A DNA stretch of 45,413 nucleotides from a virus. Both the position numbers and the translations under genes were made by a program. Positions 5,873-12,777 of this stretch are shown here, piece by piece. The notes beneath the pieces were generated by a model. It did no database searches. It was given only the letters and a program-made list of their open reading frames with translations, and had not been told where the DNA came from. The stretch spans positions 1-45,413 of the IMG/VR virus record IMGVR_UViG_3300044972_000502; one strand, 5' to 3'. The stretch's first letter is position 1, and each line of letters starts with the position of its first letter.

Positions 5873-6334
5873 ATGCAATTATCAAAGAACTTAACATTAG
5901 CAGAAGTAACACGGAGTGAGTCTGCAAAAAGGAACGGCATAAGTAACGAACCTACCGCAAAACATATTGAAAACTTTAAAAAGTTAGCGCTTAAAGTGTT
6001 CCAGCCAATACGCAGTAATTTTGGTGTACCGATTCATATATCAAGCGGGTATCGTAGCGCAGAACTTAATAAGTTTATCAAAGGCAGCGCAACGTCGCAA
6101 CATTGTTCAGGTGAAGCAATTGATATTGACATGGATGGAACAACGATAACCAACAAACAAGTATTCGACTTTATAAAAACACATTTAAAGTTTGATCAAC
6201 TTATTTGGGAGTTTGGCACAGATAAAAATCCAGATTGGGTACATGTATCATATGATGCCGAAGGCCATCAAAGAAATCAAATATTAAAAGCAATTAAAAA
6301 ATCCGGAAAAACAACTTATGTACCTTATTCTTAA
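5873..6334 (+). CDS. endolysin, peptidase M15A family (D-Ala-D-Ala carboxypeptidase-like)
   Basis: Zinc peptidase that would cut peptide cross-links or stems of the cell wall at lysis. The 153-residue protein is a single M15A domain. It has the SGYRSAELN motif (about 58-66), the zinc-binding S-x-H-x-x-G-x-A-x-D motif (SQHCSGEAID, with H77 and D84), a likely catalytic Glu at 113 (QLIWEF) and the third zinc ligand H124 in DWVHVS. All expected residues are present, so it should be active. There is no signal peptide or wall-binding domain, so it depends on a holin for access. It overlaps the spanin gene by 17 bases. Confidence 0.85.
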   Translation: MQLSKNLTLAEVTRSESAKRNGISNEPTAKHIENFKKLALKVFQPIRSNFGVPIHISSGYRSAELNKFIKGSATSQHCSGEAIDIDMDGTTITNKQVFDFIKTHLKFDQLIWEFGTDKNPDWVHVSYDAEGHQRNQILKAIKKSGKTTYVPYS

Positions 6335-6638
6335 CTCACTCAGAAATCAATGGCTAGGCTTTGTATTAATCTTCTTTATGGTATTATTCTGGGTATCCAG
6401 TGATAATGAAATAAACAGATTAAAAACAAAGGAAAAAGAGTTACAATTAGTAATAAAAGATCTTGAAGAAAAAGATCACGCGAGCGCGTTACTTATAGAT
6501 AGTTTATCAAAAGTAGATACCGTATTGCTTACTAAAATTAAATTAATTAAGGAAAAAGAGTATGAAACGATTAGGATTATTGATAGCATGCATATTAGTC
6601 AGCTTCAACAGTATTTCACAGACCGTTACGAAAGATAG
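6318..6638 (+). CDS. 106-aa inner-membrane spanin-like protein (Rz-like)
   Basis: The protein has a short N-terminus, a strong membrane segment at about residues 10-27 (WLGFVLIFFMVLFWVSS) and a long charged coiled coil (INRLKTKEKELQLVIKDLEE onward). That is the topology of an inner-membrane spanin: N-terminal anchor, periplasmic helical rod. It starts inside the endolysin 3' end and its own 3' end overlaps the next gene by 77 bases in a different frame, like lambda Rz/Rz1. Spanins diverge quickly, so the call is by topology and context, not by sequence family. Confidence 0.65.
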   Translation: MYLILNSLRNQWLGFVLIFFMVLFWVSSDNEINRLKTKEKELQLVIKDLEEKDHASALLIDSLSKVDTVLLTKIKLIKEKEYETIRIIDSMHISQLQQYFTDRYER

Positions 6639-7032
6639 CGTAGTTGTTTTAACAGAAGAGCAAGCGAGACAAATTGTAGCAGATTTAGTAAGATACGATG
6701 CATGCAAAGCAGTATCAAAGGTAAAAGACGAAAGAATTGACAACTTTTTAAAGAAAGAAGCTGAATTCAAGAATCAAATTAAGATTAAAGACTCTATAAT
6801 ATCGTATAAGGACTCGTATATCGAGCTACAAAAGGAAATGCTTGATCATACTAATAAAATTAAATTCAGCGGCTCTGTGGGTCTTATAAGCGATCGATTT
6901 ACTTTTGGTTTACCAATGTTATACGGAACAGTTGCTGCTTCGTTGAATAGATTTAGGCTAGGCACAATGTACAATATCCGCCAAAACAATCCGCCTAATT
7001 ACGGCGTAGTTTTAGAATATAAATTATTCTAG
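6562..7032 (+). CDS. 156-aa exported lysis partner with β-rich C-terminus
   Basis: Starts with a signal peptide (MKRLGLLIACILVSFNSISQ) with a likely type I site after residue 19. A charged helical middle follows (about 30-110), then a C-terminal segment of alternating residues (FSGSVGLIS, FTFGLPMLYG, RFRLGTMYNI, YGVVLEYKLF) ending in Phe, as outer-membrane β-barrel strands often do. The gene overlaps the spanin gene exactly where an outer-membrane spanin is expected. A Cys at residue 10 follows LIA, but the preceding signal would be too short for a normal lipoprotein. An outer-membrane spanin with a β-type anchor is my inference. Confidence 0.55.
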   Translation: MKRLGLLIACILVSFNSISQTVTKDSVVVLTEEQARQIVADLVRYDACKAVSKVKDERIDNFLKKEAEFKNQIKIKDSIISYKDSYIELQKEMLDHTNKIKFSGSVGLISDRFTFGLPMLYGTVAASLNRFRLGTMYNIRQNNPPNYGVVLEYKLF

Positions 7033-7093
7033 CTAAATACTCTACAATATACGTGATATTATAACTATCAAATCAAATTAAATATAATAAAAT

Positions 7094-8638
7094 ATGACGG
7101 ATGCAATTGTTAAAAATCTGAGTTTCGGAGACGAGGCCAGGGACAAGGTATTTCAGGGCATTACAAAGCTGACAAGAGCAGTCAGTTCAACCCTTGGGGC
7201 TAGCGGTAGATGTGTAATGCTCGAAGATAACACAGGGAAACCTGTTATAACAAAAGATGGAGTTACAGTAGCGGATAGTATTATTTTGCTAGACCCCATT
7301 GAAAATATGGGCGCAAGATTACTTAAAGAAGCTGCGCGTAAAACAGTTAAAGAAGCAGGGGATGGTACAACTACAGCAACGGTATTAGCTCACGCAATTT
7401 TACAGGAAGCTTATAAAGTGCAGGATAAAACGAATGCACGAGAACTAAAAGAAGGTATTGAGAAAGCAACTAATTCAGTAATTAAATACTTAGAAGAAAT
7501 TGCAGTACCTGTGACTGGGGATATGATCGACCACGTTGCTACCATATCTACTAACAACGACAAAGAGTTGGGTAGAATTATTGGTGATGCTTTTAGGATG
7601 GTTGGTGAGAATGGAGTTGTGATGATGGAATCATCTGCAAACGCTGAAACTGAAATTGAAATGATTGAGGGAGTGCAGTATGATAAAGGATTGGTTAATT
7701 CACATTTCGTAACAAATACAACAAAACGTGTTGCTGAACTGGAAAATCCATTAGTATTAATAGTGGAATCGCCGGTTGAAACAATTAGACAGATTCAATC
7801 TGTTTTAGAACACGTTATGAAAATTAATAAATCTTTATTAATTATTGCAGATATGGAACCGGCTGTTATTTCGGTTTTAGCAATGAATAAAGTAAAGGGT
7901 AATATAAAAGTTAATGTTATTAATGCGCCGACATATGGCATTAATAAAAAAGATACTTTAAATGATTTAGCAGCATTAACCGGAGCGATCATTATAAATG
8001 AAGACCTTGGGGATGATATGGATTTAATTAGGCCAGAATACCTTGGAACTTGTTTGAAAAGTATTACAAGTGATACAGATACTATTATTCAAGTAGCAGA
8101 ACCATCAGAAGAGGTACTTGATATTATTAACAGCGTTAAAGCGCAACTTGAAGGAGCAACCGCTCCGGGAGAAGTTATTCGTTTAGAAAGAAGAATGGCT
8201 AGATTATCTGGCAAAGTAGCAGTTGTAAAAGTCGGAGCAAGTTCTGATATGGAACTTAAAGAAAAAGCAGATCGTGTTGAAGACGCAATTTGCGCAACAA
8301 AAGCCGCAATTAAAGAAGGTATTGTGCCTGGTGGCGGAATTGCTTTAATGGACGCTGCAAAGGTGATTTCATGCAGCAATCTAGGTGAGTGGGCGTTAAT
8401 TGATGCAATACAAGCTCCTTTTAATAAGATCCTAGATAATGCAGGTATTGTACAAATGTTTTCTAATGATCGTGATTTAGGTCATGGGTTGAATGTTGTG
8501 ACCGGAGAATATGTGAATATGATTGAAACCGGTATTATTGATCCATTGCTTGTAACCAAGTCGGCATTGCGAAATGCAGTATCTGTAGCAACAACAATAC
8601 TATCAACTGACTGTGTAATCAACAACTTGAGAGCGTAA
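7094..8638 (+). CDS. groEL: phage chaperonin GroEL (Hsp60)
   Basis: Complete 514-residue chaperonin, about 35 residues shorter than the E. coli protein because it lacks the Gly-Gly-Met tail (it ends INNLRA). ATP-site residues are intact: TKDGV with D55 (E. coli D52), AGDGTTTATVLA with D90 (D87), GGG at 413-415 and D397 (D398). TLGPKG is TLGASG here. In the apical domain the substrate-binding tyrosines (E. coli Y199, Y203) appear to be Leu200 and His204 while the following Phe is kept, suggesting altered client choice. The gene follows the lysis cassette after about 60 AT-rich bases and overlaps groES (TAATG). It is expected to fold phage virion proteins in the cytoplasm. Confidence 0.93.
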   Translation: MTDAIVKNLSFGDEARDKVFQGITKLTRAVSSTLGASGRCVMLEDNTGKPVITKDGVTVADSIILLDPIENMGARLLKEAARKTVKEAGDGTTTATVLAHAILQEAYKVQDKTNARELKEGIEKATNSVIKYLEEIAVPVTGDMIDHVATISTNNDKELGRIIGDAFRMVGENGVVMMESSANAETEIEMIEGVQYDKGLVNSHFVTNTTKRVAELENPLVLIVESPVETIRQIQSVLEHVMKINKSLLIIADMEPAVISVLAMNKVKGNIKVNVINAPTYGINKKDTLNDLAALTGAIIINEDLGDDMDLIRPEYLGTCLKSITSDTDTIIQVAEPSEEVLDIINSVKAQLEGATAPGEVIRLERRMARLSGKVAVVKVGASSDMELKEKADRVEDAICATKAAIKEGIVPGGGIALMDAAKVISCSNLGEWALIDAIQAPFNKILDNAGIVQMFSNDRDLGHGLNVVTGEYVNMIETGIIDPLLVTKSALRNAVSVATTILSTDCVINNLRA

Positions 8639-8898
8639 TGAAAGCAGTTGGAAATAATATAGTTATATTACCAAAGAAAGTAACCGCTGAAAAAACAAAA
8701 GGCGGTTTACTTTTGATGGATAAAGATAAAGAAAATATTCGGTATAAAGAAGCCGTTGTCGTAGCAGTTAGTGATGAAATTAAATTCTTGCAACCTGGTA
8801 TGGAAATATACTACGATAAACATGCAGGCCACGGAATAGAATTTGAAGATGAAAATTATACTGTTATAAAGTTACAAGACGTTGTTATTGTATTATGA
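8638..8898 (+). CDS. groES: phage co-chaperonin GroES
   Basis: An 86-residue GroES with the usual barrel pattern: NNIVILPKKV at the N-terminus, a mobile-loop sequence KTKGGLLLMD (about 19-28, like E. coli SAGGIVL), EAVVVAVSDE, PGMEIYYDKHAGHGIEF and a C-terminal strand VIKLQDVVIVL. The mobile loop that docks on GroEL is therefore present. The start codon overlaps the groEL stop and the stop overlaps the next ATG, so the three genes are translationally coupled. It is slightly shorter than the usual 95-100 residues, with a reduced roof loop. Confidence 0.9.
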   Translation: MKAVGNNIVILPKKVTAEKTKGGLLLMDKDKENIRYKEAVVVAVSDEIKFLQPGMEIYYDKHAGHGIEFEDENYTVIKLQDVVIVL

Positions 8899-9341
8899 GA
8901 AAATTAGATGCCGGTGATCTTAAGGATATGGGTCTATTAAAACATTATAGAATAGTTAGGAGATGGGCTTGTAGAAATAATAACCTTAATGATGCTGATT
9001 TAGAGTTATTAATATTTTTTGATTGCTTGGATTTGTTTACACGGCATGATTATGAAATGGGTACGCTGGCTTACAGTTGGGACAAAAAGCGCTGGGATAA
9101 TTTGTTGAGAGAAGGATGGATAGTGGTTTGGAGAAAACGCAACCACACAACACAGAAATACAACATATATAAAGTCTCTTTTAAGTGCAGACAACTGATC
9201 GCAAGAATGTACCGTATCATGTTAGGCCAGGAAGACATACCTTCAAGTGAAAGAAGAAACAAAATAATGAGGAGCAGTTCTTACTCTTCTAAAGTGTTAC
9301 AAACAGCAATACATAATGTTAATAACGATAAAACAAGATGA
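8895..9341 (+). CDS. 148-aa winged-helix-like conserved phage protein
   Basis: A basic protein starting MRKLDAGDLKDMGLLKHYRI, with DADLELLIFFDCLDLFTRHD, YSWDKKRWDNLLREGWIVVW and HTTQKYNIYKVSFKCRQLIA segments. The pattern helix-helix-helix then W-I-x-V-W-R-K-R-N plus Y-x-I-Y-K-V-S strands reads like a winged helix-turn-helix of MarR type, and I recall close relatives of unknown function in marine phages. It lacks an obvious ligand pocket. ATGA overlap with groES and a 4-base overlap with the next gene place it in the same operon. A late transcription regulator is plausible; a structural role is not excluded. Confidence 0.6.
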   Translation: MRKLDAGDLKDMGLLKHYRIVRRWACRNNNLNDADLELLIFFDCLDLFTRHDYEMGTLAYSWDKKRWDNLLREGWIVVWRKRNHTTQKYNIYKVSFKCRQLIARMYRIMLGQEDIPSSERRNKIMRSSSYSSKVLQTAIHNVNNDKTR

Positions 9342-9604
9342 TAGATCCTTACAATCAAAACGACAACTTAATGGGACAACCACCTATGACTCCAGCTTTA
9401 AACACGCCTATTGATGCAGTTCAGCAAGCGGTAACATTTAACCCCGGTATAAAACCAACTGGTGCGCCTGTATCATTTTCGCCAAGATCTCAATCAACTA
9501 TGAATGGGGTGTTTGGCATGCCTATGCAGGGTAAATATGACCGTGCCATGACACCTCCCGCTGGTGTGAAAACACCAATCACACCGCCTTACGACTTAAC
9601 ATAA
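9338..9604 (+). CDS. 88-aa Pro/Met-rich hypothetical protein
   Basis: The product is unusually rich in Pro, Met, Gln and Asn (MIDPYNQNDNLMGQPPMTPA, FGMPMQGKYDRAMTPPAG) and looks disordered, with few hydrophobic core residues and no recognisable domain. It is coupled to the winged-helix-like gene by a four-base overlap. Disordered small proteins in this position are often minor virion or assembly components, but nothing in the sequence proves it. I do not recognise the family. Confidence 0.55.
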   Translation: MIDPYNQNDNLMGQPPMTPALNTPIDAVQQAVTFNPGIKPTGAPVSFSPRSQSTMNGVFGMPMQGKYDRAMTPPAGVKTPITPPYDLT

Positions 9605-9618
9605 TAATATATATAAAA

Positions 9619-9840
9619 ATGGATATAAGAGAAAAAAAACATCCAATGCATCCATTGGACAGAGAAGCTAAAATGAGTGGGGTAGGCGCTAATGCTATTT
9701 GGGATGGACCATTAGATACAACTGGTTATCCAAAAATGCCAGGATCCAGTTCTGGTAAAAATGGAATTAAGCTTCGTTTTGATGAGCCAAGTTGTGGTTG
9801 CATGATGCCGATTACAGAAAAGGCTAAAATGAGACGATAA
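9619..9840 (+). CDS. 73-aa hypothetical protein with C-terminal CxC
   Basis: A short protein beginning MDIREKKHPMHPLDREAKMS and ending RFDEPSCGCMMPITEKAKMRR. It is Gly/Pro/Met-rich, probably poorly ordered, with a Cys-Gly-Cys pair near the basic C-terminus that could bind metal or form disulfides. The start has the A-rich upstream context seen across this phage (ATATATAAAAATG), and the stop overlaps the next start (TAATG). No family recognised; likely a minor virion or morphogenesis protein by location. Confidence 0.55.
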   Translation: MDIREKKHPMHPLDREAKMSGVGANAIWDGPLDTTGYPKMPGSSSGKNGIKLRFDEPSCGCMMPITEKAKMRR

Positions 9841-10514
9841 TGAGTTTAATACCATTAGACGAAAAAACAATCTGGACAAGTGCTAAGGTAAATACCACAT
9901 TTACGGCTAGCGCAAATGAAAGGCCATTGAATACGTATTATACAATGCAGGACATCTTAGATACCACTGCAAACGCCGGAATGGGTAATAATGCGGATAA
10001 TTTAGGAGGAGTTTCGATGAGAACTATTTATTCAAGGGCTAACGTTGTTAGTTACGTGGTAGGGACTGATCAAGACTTAATGGGGGGCAGTTCTAATTTT
10101 GGATCTCGCAATTTTCCAGAAGAATTCTTTACCAATAGCTTGAATTACGACGCTAAAGCTATTCACTTTAGGGTAACTGGCGTATGGGGAAGTAGCGACG
10201 CTACACCGGATGTTAATATTACAATTAAATTTGGTGATGATATTTTGAATACATCTACTATAACAGGAGCTCAAGCAAATGGTCATCCAGCGGAAATAAT
10301 GGGTGAAATTATGTTTGAAAACGGCAATGCTATTTGCTGCTACTCTATATCATGGTGCGAAAATAATGGAACTCTTCGTAGATACGCATTAAGTAATCCA
10401 TCTTCTCCTATTGATGTTTCGGCTTTTGGAGGGGGAAATTTTCAATTAATTATGGAGAGCGCCACGACTAATACATTCACTTCATATTTAGGGTATATCC
10501 AAGTATGGAATTAA
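9840..10514 (+). CDS. 224-aa appendage protein with YTMQD anchor motif
   Basis: The N-terminal 45 residues (SLIPLDEKTIWTSAKVN, then NERPLNTYYTMQDILDT) parallel the 221-aa protein at 1654-2319, which has QWYTMQDITDT at a similar distance. The rest is β-rich with Gly/Asn turns (NITIKFGDDILNTSTITG, GGGNFQLIMESATTN, ending YIQVWN) and resembles a compact jelly-roll or fibre-tip domain. I infer a virion adhesin or head/tail decoration that attaches through the same site as the 221-aa protein. It lies 8 kb from that gene, among small head-module genes. Confidence 0.6.
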   Translation: MSLIPLDEKTIWTSAKVNTTFTASANERPLNTYYTMQDILDTTANAGMGNNADNLGGVSMRTIYSRANVVSYVVGTDQDLMGGSSNFGSRNFPEEFFTNSLNYDAKAIHFRVTGVWGSSDATPDVNITIKFGDDILNTSTITGAQANGHPAEIMGEIMFENGNAICCYSISWCENNGTLRRYALSNPSSPIDVSAFGGGNFQLIMESATTNTFTSYLGYIQVWN

Positions 10515-10538
10515 AATAAATTTGTACAACTATAAGCA

Positions 10539-10811
10539 ATGGCAAAAACAGCAGCATGGCAACGTAAAGAAGGCAAAGACCCTAAAGGCGGATTAAACGC
10601 TAAAGGCGTTGCAAGTTACAGAAAAGAAAATCCTGGATCCAAATTACAAACAGCGGTAACAACTAAACCGTCTAAATTAAAACCAGGTAGTAAAGACGCA
10701 AAACGTAGAAAATCATTTTGCGCAAGAATGTCTGGTATGCCTGGTCCAATGAAAAAACCAAATGGCGAACCGACAAGAAAGAAACTAGCATTAGATAAGT
10801 GGAATTGTTAA
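10539..10811 (+). CDS. 90-aa basic protein, DUF6321-like
   Basis: The sequence AWQRKEGKDPKGGLNAKG near the N-terminus and RRKSFCARMSGMPG in the second half match the pattern I know as DUF6321, a small Lys/Gly-rich protein common in marine phages and some other viruses, of unknown function. It ends ALDKWNC. The product is strongly basic with a conserved Cys in the FCARM motif. Its position among late genes suggests a virion-associated or DNA-condensing role, which is inference. Confidence 0.7.
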   Translation: MAKTAAWQRKEGKDPKGGLNAKGVASYRKENPGSKLQTAVTTKPSKLKPGSKDAKRRKSFCARMSGMPGPMKKPNGEPTRKKLALDKWNC

Positions 10812-10827
10812 ACTATAAATAAACATC

Positions 10828-10956
10828 ATGAAAAAAGTAAGTAAAAAAACAGCGTACGATATTAAAGAAGCCAGTAATCCTAAAATGAAAGCTAGTGCCC
10901 GTAAAAATTACGCAATGAATGCTGAAGCAGCAATGAAAAACAAAAAGAAAAAATAA
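10828..10956 (+). CDS. 42-aa Lys-rich microprotein
   Basis: A short frame, MKKVSKKTAYDIKEASNPKM then KASARKNYAMNAEAAMKNKKKK, with ATG at 10828 and TAA at 10954-10956. The product is extremely basic, apart from a short central helix. It lies 17 bases after the DUF6321-like gene and has the A/T-rich leader typical here. Together with the 35-aa gene at 11286-11393 it belongs to a set of tiny Lys-rich genes. No family recognised; nucleic-acid binding or capsid interior neutralisation would suit its charge. Confidence 0.55.
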   Translation: MKKVSKKTAYDIKEASNPKMKASARKNYAMNAEAAMKNKKKK

Positions 10957-10981
10957 TAACTAAATAACTAAACAAAAAAAA

Positions 10982-11260
10982 ATGGCAAACTTTATTTCTT
11001 TACCTATTACAAGCGCTACAGCTCACGTGGCTGGACAAAGACTAGTTGGTGTAAACTTTGTGGCAAGCATTCTTGCTACAGCTGCAACAACAGTAGTAAT
11101 TTACGCTTTGAACAAAACAATTACATTAACTACTTCAGCTGCTGGAGCGTTACCAACAATTAATGCAATTAACGCGGCGATCATGGCTATGCCTGGTGCA
11201 AATGTTGTTGAGGTTGATTTACCGGCAGGTGTAACTATTACAGCAATATCTGTAGCATAA
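10982..11260 (+). CDS. 92-aa Ala/Thr-rich hypothetical virion protein
   Basis: A compact, weakly charged protein (MANFISLPITSATAHVAGQR, then LVGVNFVASILATAATTVVI) made of alternating Ala, Thr and Val. It reads as successive β-strands and not as a membrane helix, although the stretch at about residues 22-42 is hydrophobic. It ends VDLPAGVTITAISVA. I do not recognise the family. Strong A-rich leader, location in the head-gene block and composition suggest a capsid decoration or minor structural protein. Confidence 0.55.
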   Translation: MANFISLPITSATAHVAGQRLVGVNFVASILATAATTVVIYALNKTITLTTSAAGALPTINAINAAIMAMPGANVVEVDLPAGVTITAISVA

Positions 11261-11285
11261 TAATAACAATTTAAAACTAAACAAA

Positions 11286-11393
11286 ATGAAAAAAGTAGTT
11301 AAAAAAATGGTGGCAAAAGAAAAAGCTATGGTAGGTAAAGCTGTAAAAAGCGTTGCTAAAAAAGCAATGAGTAAAATGAAAAAAGCCTGCTAA
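11286..11393 (+). CDS. 35-aa Lys-rich microprotein
   Basis: A very short frame, MKKVVKKMVAKEKAMVGKAV then KSVAKKAMSKMKKAC, with ATG at 11286 and TAA at 11391-11393. It is composed almost only of Lys, Ala, Val and Met, giving an amphipathic basic helix that ends in Cys. The similar start MKKV and Lys-rich makeup link it to the 42-aa gene 330 bases upstream. The frame is short enough that chance cannot be fully excluded, but its leader and spacing match its neighbours. Confidence 0.45.
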   Translation: MKKVVKKMVAKEKAMVGKAVKSVAKKAMSKMKKAC

Positions 11394-11410
11394 CACGTAA
11401 TATAAATAAT

Positions 11411-11971
11411 ATGGCATTTAATCAGACACCAGGGAGAGAAAAATTCCCGTCAACAGGCAATGGGATACCTACGGAATTTAGACAAGACAACGAACCACCT
11501 ACTAACAAAGCGACTAGAGAAAGAGAAATACAAAACTCTGCTTCCAGATTAGTACAACAACAGATGGGGTTTGATGCTAAGGCAAAAGACGGATATTCCG
11601 GCAAGGATGTTGCGCAAGCCAAAAGCATTATATCTAAATCCGGAGGAGCGCTTTCGAGTGGGGGAAGTTCGTACAATTTTAATACAGGTGAAGAAAAAAT
11701 TGAACCTTATAGGTATAATTACGCGAAACCTAAAGGCGGTGTAAAAGGAAGAGTTTTTAATAGTAAAACAAAAGAACTCGTAAAAGAAGCTAGTTATTCG
11801 GATAATGCATCTAATAAAAATACTTATTCTGGTTCCTTTAAAAACCCTAAAGAGCTTTTAAGCGAGCAACAATTATATCAAGGATTTGTTAAAGACAGTG
11901 TTGATGACCAAACAAGAAAGCGTTTAAATCTAGCGAATTTAAAAAACACAAAAAGAGTAGCGGGATATTAA
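11411..11971 (+). CDS. 186-aa hydrophilic hypothetical protein
   Basis: Starts MAFNQTPGREKFPSTGNG and is rich in Lys, Ser, Asn and Gly throughout, with predicted helix at the N-terminus (KATREREIQNSASRLVQQQM) and C-terminus (PKELLSEQQLYQGFVKDSV). The middle has low-complexity Ser/Gly runs and a GRVFNSKTKELV strand pair. There is no membrane segment or catalytic motif. It sits between basic microproteins and the spike-base-like gene, so a virion or assembly role is likely, but I cannot name a family. Confidence 0.55.
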   Translation: MAFNQTPGREKFPSTGNGIPTEFRQDNEPPTNKATREREIQNSASRLVQQQMGFDAKAKDGYSGKDVAQAKSIISKSGGALSSGGSSYNFNTGEEKIEPYRYNYAKPKGGVKGRVFNSKTKELVKEASYSDNASNKNTYSGSFKNPKELLSEQQLYQGFVKDSVDDQTRKRLNLANLKNTKRVAGY

Positions 11972-11991
11972 ATAATTAATAGCAAAACAAT

Positions 11992-12270
11992 ATGGGATCA
12001 TTTACAAACCAACCAGACTTTGCAACCAGAGCATTAGAAATAGCACCTTCTGACGACCTTACTCCGGAAAACAATCTTGGCAAGGCTGCTTTATATATCA
12101 GTGATGCTCCAGCCGCTACTTGTAGCTTGGCCGTGCAAATGCCCGACAGGGATGGCAATCTAGCGCCGGTATTATTTAGAAATGTACCTAGAGGAACTTT
12201 TCTACCTATCTGTGTGGATTATGTACTAGCGTCAGGCACAACGGCAACACGGATAATTGCGTATTGGTAA
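11992..12270 (+). CDS. 92-aa spike-base-like protein
   Basis: The pattern 'LGKAALYISDAPAATCSLAV', 'VLFRNVPRGTFLPICVDYVL' and 'ASGTTATRIIAYW' matches the short β-barrel proteins that I know as the spike base protein family of the Rhodobacter gene transfer agent (RCAP_rcc01079 type) and many phages: ALYVGxGG, F-x-N-V-P-x-G-T-x-L-P, A-T-G-T-T-A-T-x-I-x-A-x-W. In the gene transfer agent this protein anchors head spikes at capsid vertices. It probably performs a similar base or anchor function for a head or tail appendage here. The start ATG follows an A-rich leader. Confidence 0.65.
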   Translation: MGSFTNQPDFATRALEIAPSDDLTPENNLGKAALYISDAPAATCSLAVQMPDRDGNLAPVLFRNVPRGTFLPICVDYVLASGTTATRIIAYW

Positions 12271-12301
12271 AATATAATAGTAACAAATTAAATTAAATAA
12301 A

Positions 12302-12547
12302 ATGGAAGTAGTAAAACAAATAACAGCAGAACAGTTAGAAACAATTCGTAACCAACAAAGAGACCTTAATTCTATATTAACCAATATTGGTGTATTAGAG
12401 TCGCAGAAGCACGGGTATTTACACTCGTTGGCGGACTTGAATAAAATTATTGAGGAAACTAAGGTGGAACTTGAAAATCAGTATGGTGCCGTTAATATCA
12501 ACCTAGAAACCGGGGATTGCATTCCGTTGGATGCTCCAAGTGAATAA
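12302..12547 (+). CDS. 81-aa coiled-coil conserved phage protein
   Basis: Begins MEVVKQITAEQLETIRNQQR and consists of one long helical stretch with heptad-like Leu/Ile (LNSILTNIGVLESQKHGYLH, SLADLNKIIEETKVELE), then a short conserved end 'QYGAVNINLETG'. I recall relatives with the same E-x-x-K-Y-G-x-V-x-I-x-x-x-x-G ending in many marine phages, with no known function. Small coiled-coil proteins beside terminase genes can be assembly or scaffold helpers; this is inference. Only two bases separate it from the next gene. Confidence 0.6.
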   Translation: MEVVKQITAEQLETIRNQQRDLNSILTNIGVLESQKHGYLHSLADLNKIIEETKVELENQYGAVNINLETGDCIPLDAPSE

Positions 12548-12549
12548 TC

Positions 12550-12777
12550 ATGGGATCTATTATTAGAAAGATTAGTATTGGGTCTGATTACAAAAATGAT
12601 GCAATGCACTATTCTATCGCGCAAGTAGTATATGGGGGACATGAGATCTCCCATATTCTATTTGACGAAGAAGACAGGTCCTATAATATTTATATTAAGA
12701 AGGAGGAAGAAGTTATGCCGTGGAAAAAGTTTAATGCAAACATGGCTATATCCGTTGAATACGATCTTGAATATTGA
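12550..12777 (+). CDS. 75-aa conserved phage protein of unknown function
   Basis: Begins MGSIIRKISIGSDYKNDAMH and contains GGHEISHILFDEEDRSYNIY followed by KKEEEVMPWKKFNANMAISV and EYDLEY. It reads as a small α/β or all-β fold with alternating hydrophobic strands. I recall near relatives ('RKISIGxDYKNAMHYxVGQ') in uncultured marine phages, always without function. It is packed between the coiled-coil gene (two bases) and the tandem GroES-like gene (stop and start overlap as TGATG), which argues for joint expression with the packaging genes. Confidence 0.6.
   Translation: MGSIIRKISIGSDYKNDAMHYSIAQVVYGGHEISHILFDEEDRSYNIYIKKEEEVMPWKKFNANMAISVEYDLEY

Noticed and set aside
7795-8379. Leftward frames inside groEL
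   Set aside because: They are antisense shadows of a highly conserved gene, with hydrophobic, repetitive composition typical of reverse reading of Ala/Lys-rich coding sequence.
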